Assembly (NCBI GenBank): GCA_017562135.1
Contig: QEYB01000290.1
Coordinates: 124,001 to 188,000, forward strand
Length of the DNA stretch: 64,000 nucleotides
Reading direction: 5' to 3'
DNA from: Dipylidium caninum
Taxonomy: Eukaryota > Platyhelminthes > Cestoda > Cyclophyllidea > Dipylidiidae
Positions 61,752 through 64,000 of the stretch are shown one piece after another. How positions within the stretch are numbered: position 1 is the stretch's first letter; each line of letters opens with the position of its first letter. The position numbers and the translations under genes were made by a program. Below the pieces are notes generated by a model. That model saw only the letters and a program-made list of their open reading frames with translations. It was not told where the DNA came from and did no database searches.

Positions 61752-63203
61752 CTCGTCGGTGGGTAAACGATGCACAGTTTATTAATTGAAATGTGGGCAG
61801 ATAAGAGAGGAAAGGATGTCACTTGCTCTCTCACTGCCATCAAAGTGGCCCACGGTTAAGCCATGTAAGGAGGTAGTCCCATCACCCGAGGATGACACTT
61901 CAAGCCTGGTTTGAAAACTAGTGTTTATCATAACCCAATAAAGAAAAAGAGGGGAAAACGAGGCAGTAGTCAGCAAAAAAAGTTCGCAATTAACAGCAAA
62001 TTCGCTTTTTGGTGCATGACAAAGCGTTTTGGGAGTACCTGCCATTAGCCGCTTCTCCATTGTTGCGCAAAAGACTGGAGTGGGGACCATGAGAGGCTAC
62101 GAATGGGGAAAATACCCTCAGCATGGACGTACGTGTCGAAATAGGGGACCACCACCTTCCCTCTGCAAACTGTGAGATAATAATTTTCAAATGAATTGGT
62201 GAATGGGAACAGCTCCGAAGTCCAATTTGAGATTAGGTTGGACGAAAGTAAGTGACGGTTTTCTGTCAGTTTTGTGATTATGGCTCCTAATAGTACTTTC
62301 CTTAGCAGTGCACTGAGATTTAGTTAAAATTTGGAGGGTTGAACTGGAGTGGACCGTGAGTCCAGAAGTGCACTTAGGATAGTCAGAATGGCAAGATCGC
62401 CTAACGAAAGGTTCTTTGACAGAAAGTGTGACCGTTTTACAGAAGTACTGTCGAGAGTTAAACAGTTTTACGCCTCGAATTAGGAACTTGGTGGTCATTT
62501 ACACAAAATATGGAGGTGTTATTATCTCTCGCGATCGGGGTCTTCCCCTAGCAGGGTTATCTAAGCCTGGAGAACGACTATTTACCCCTAATGCTAAAAA
62601 GTGCCAATGATTTACAAGCTAAAGTAGTAACAAAAATTCACATTAAAGCGACCGCTGAAAAGTCCGAGTTTGTGTAGCTCGTTCTTCTACGACCACTATG
62701 GGTTAATCTCCAGGATCGAAACGCAGTAAATGGGTGGGCGATTAAAGCAATGGATAGACATCCGGTTGGCTTATTCATCTACTAAAGCATTTTTAATAAT
62801 CTCAAAAGCGCCGCCGGTATGCGGATAGTACAAAAAATCATCAAGATGTTGATAACACATTGTCACCGGTACTTAAAACATTTCGGATTGTTATAGGTGA
62901 GCACCAGTTGAAACACTACACTTTAGCCAGACAAAATTTCCCCAACACAGAGTTGAGAAATACCACAGAAATTGACGACTATTCATAGCGATAATGCAAC
63001 ACCACTAGGCATAACAATTACCTAACGAGACTACCCGAAATGCGTCTCTACTAGACCAGATACAAGGAGTTACTAATCCATAGATGGTCCCTTCGACAAA
63101 TAATAAAAACAAAATGTATGAGCGGGCTTTGAGATTATGGTACAGCAGGTGCTATCTGCATTTTAGTAACTGCGGTAGGCTAATGGTGAAAAGCGAGGCT
63201 TAC

Positions 63204-63304
63204 TGGTCTCTCCGACATGTCATTGGAAGTGCCTTGGACAACTCGAAATAGCCTAGTTGTGATCAATTTGGCACGAAAATCCTCCAGCCTCTGGAGATGT
63301 GAAG
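63204..63304 (-). CDS. Candidate internal exon of the unidentified minus-strand gene
   Basis: 101 nt between the acceptor GCGATTAAAG and the donor GTAAGC, open in one frame only as 33 codons (S-H-L-Q-R-L-E-D-F-R-A-K-L and onward). The helix-like charged sequence and good donor make it credible as an exon. The family was not recognised. Confidence 0.4.
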
Positions 63305-64000
63305 CTTTAATCGCACCCGAAAGAAAAGGGAGTTATGTGAAAGCCAATCACACTTCTTCCTTATTCAACTTCAAACGATCTACAAAGGTGGGGAGTTAAA
63401 ATTAAAAGGGTAAGGTGAGCAGTGAAATTGGTGGTTGTCGGGAGATACATAAGCCTAGAAGTGAGAGATCTCAATTTGTTCTTTGGGGGTGGCCTCAACA
63501 GCTCAGAAAATCGCCAAGAGCGTCGAGCGTCACAAATAAAAAAGAATTTGCGCCTTTACAAAAAACGAATTTATGAACTTTAATGGCTCCACCGACTATG
63601 TATTTATTATGACACATGTTAAAGGGCATAGGTGGGCAGCTTTCGGTTGAACTACTTTGCTACTAAACAATGTGTTGTCACCCTCAGGAAAAGGAGGCAA
63701 GAAAAAGTTACAATTTCGTAGATTTGGAAAGAATGTTTAAAATAGAGGCTGTATTCATTGCGCACAGGCTCAACCGATCACAATGTAAGAATGGAAAGCA
63801 AAACATATGGAGTCTTTAAAACCTACGCGTAGAAGTATAATTCCCAGCTGGGCACGCAAGAATAAGCGTCTTGTGTTGACAAAAAGTATTGCCGGCTCGA
63901 GGGTGCTCTACATTTGTTCATTTCGAGGCCCATCCATCTTTTGAAAAACCACTTGATTTGTTTAATTCAACCTGCAAGCCCTCAGTGTGTGATGGTAAAA
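63305..64000. other. Right end of window, no confident gene
   Basis: AT-rich. On the minus strand a short open segment after an acceptor (CTTGCAG, near 63970) ends in a stop around 63918 and could be the last exon of a gene lying beyond the window. Nothing else was recognised. Confidence 0.3.

Overview
This is eukaryotic DNA: genes are split by GT-AG introns, many only 38-50 nt long next to others of 1-5 kb, there are no operons or ribosome binding sites, and microsatellites are scattered through it. Exon style, AT richness and gene content suggest a flatworm, perhaps a parasitic one such as a tapeworm. That placement is inference and was not tested by any search.

Five protein genes can be reconstructed exon by exon with consistent reading phases. 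(1) Plus strand, 1-13237: the 3' 27 exons of a very large type I membrane protein with at least ten C-type lectin-like domains (CTLDs), of mannose receptor/PLA2R/DEC-205 layout. Its 5' end lies outside the window. (2) Minus strand, 21701-13919: a phosphatase and actin regulator (PHACTR) with three RPEL motifs and a C-terminal PP1-binding tail. (3) Plus strand, 25260-27029: cyclophilin E (PPIE), an RRM fused to a peptidyl-prolyl isomerase, with an apparent one-base frameshift in a G run. (4) Minus strand, 43192-30157: a PPP1R16 (TIMAP/MYPT3)-type PP1 targeting subunit with a PP1-docking motif, five ankyrin repeats and a CaaX box. (5) Minus strand, 58040-50915: SMARCAD1/Fun30, a CUE-domain SNF2 chromatin remodeller.

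The lectin receptor and PHACTR converge tail to tail, 681 nt apart. PHACTR and PPIE diverge from a 3.6 kb intergenic stretch. PPIE and PPP1R16 converge across 3.1 kb. PPP1R16 and SMARCAD1 lie on the same strand, 7.7 kb apart. Two distinct PP1 regulatory subunits therefore flank PPIE. Otherwise the genes are unrelated housekeeping or signalling functions with no visible pathway link.

Two regions, 43.2-50.9 kb and 60.1-63.4 kb, hold exon-like open segments with splice signals, mostly on the minus strand, that I could not assign to a family. The most distinctive structural observation is that the lectin receptor is built from a tandemly duplicated block of four CTLDs with conserved intron positions. 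No rRNA, tRNA, CRISPR or intact mobile element was recognised.
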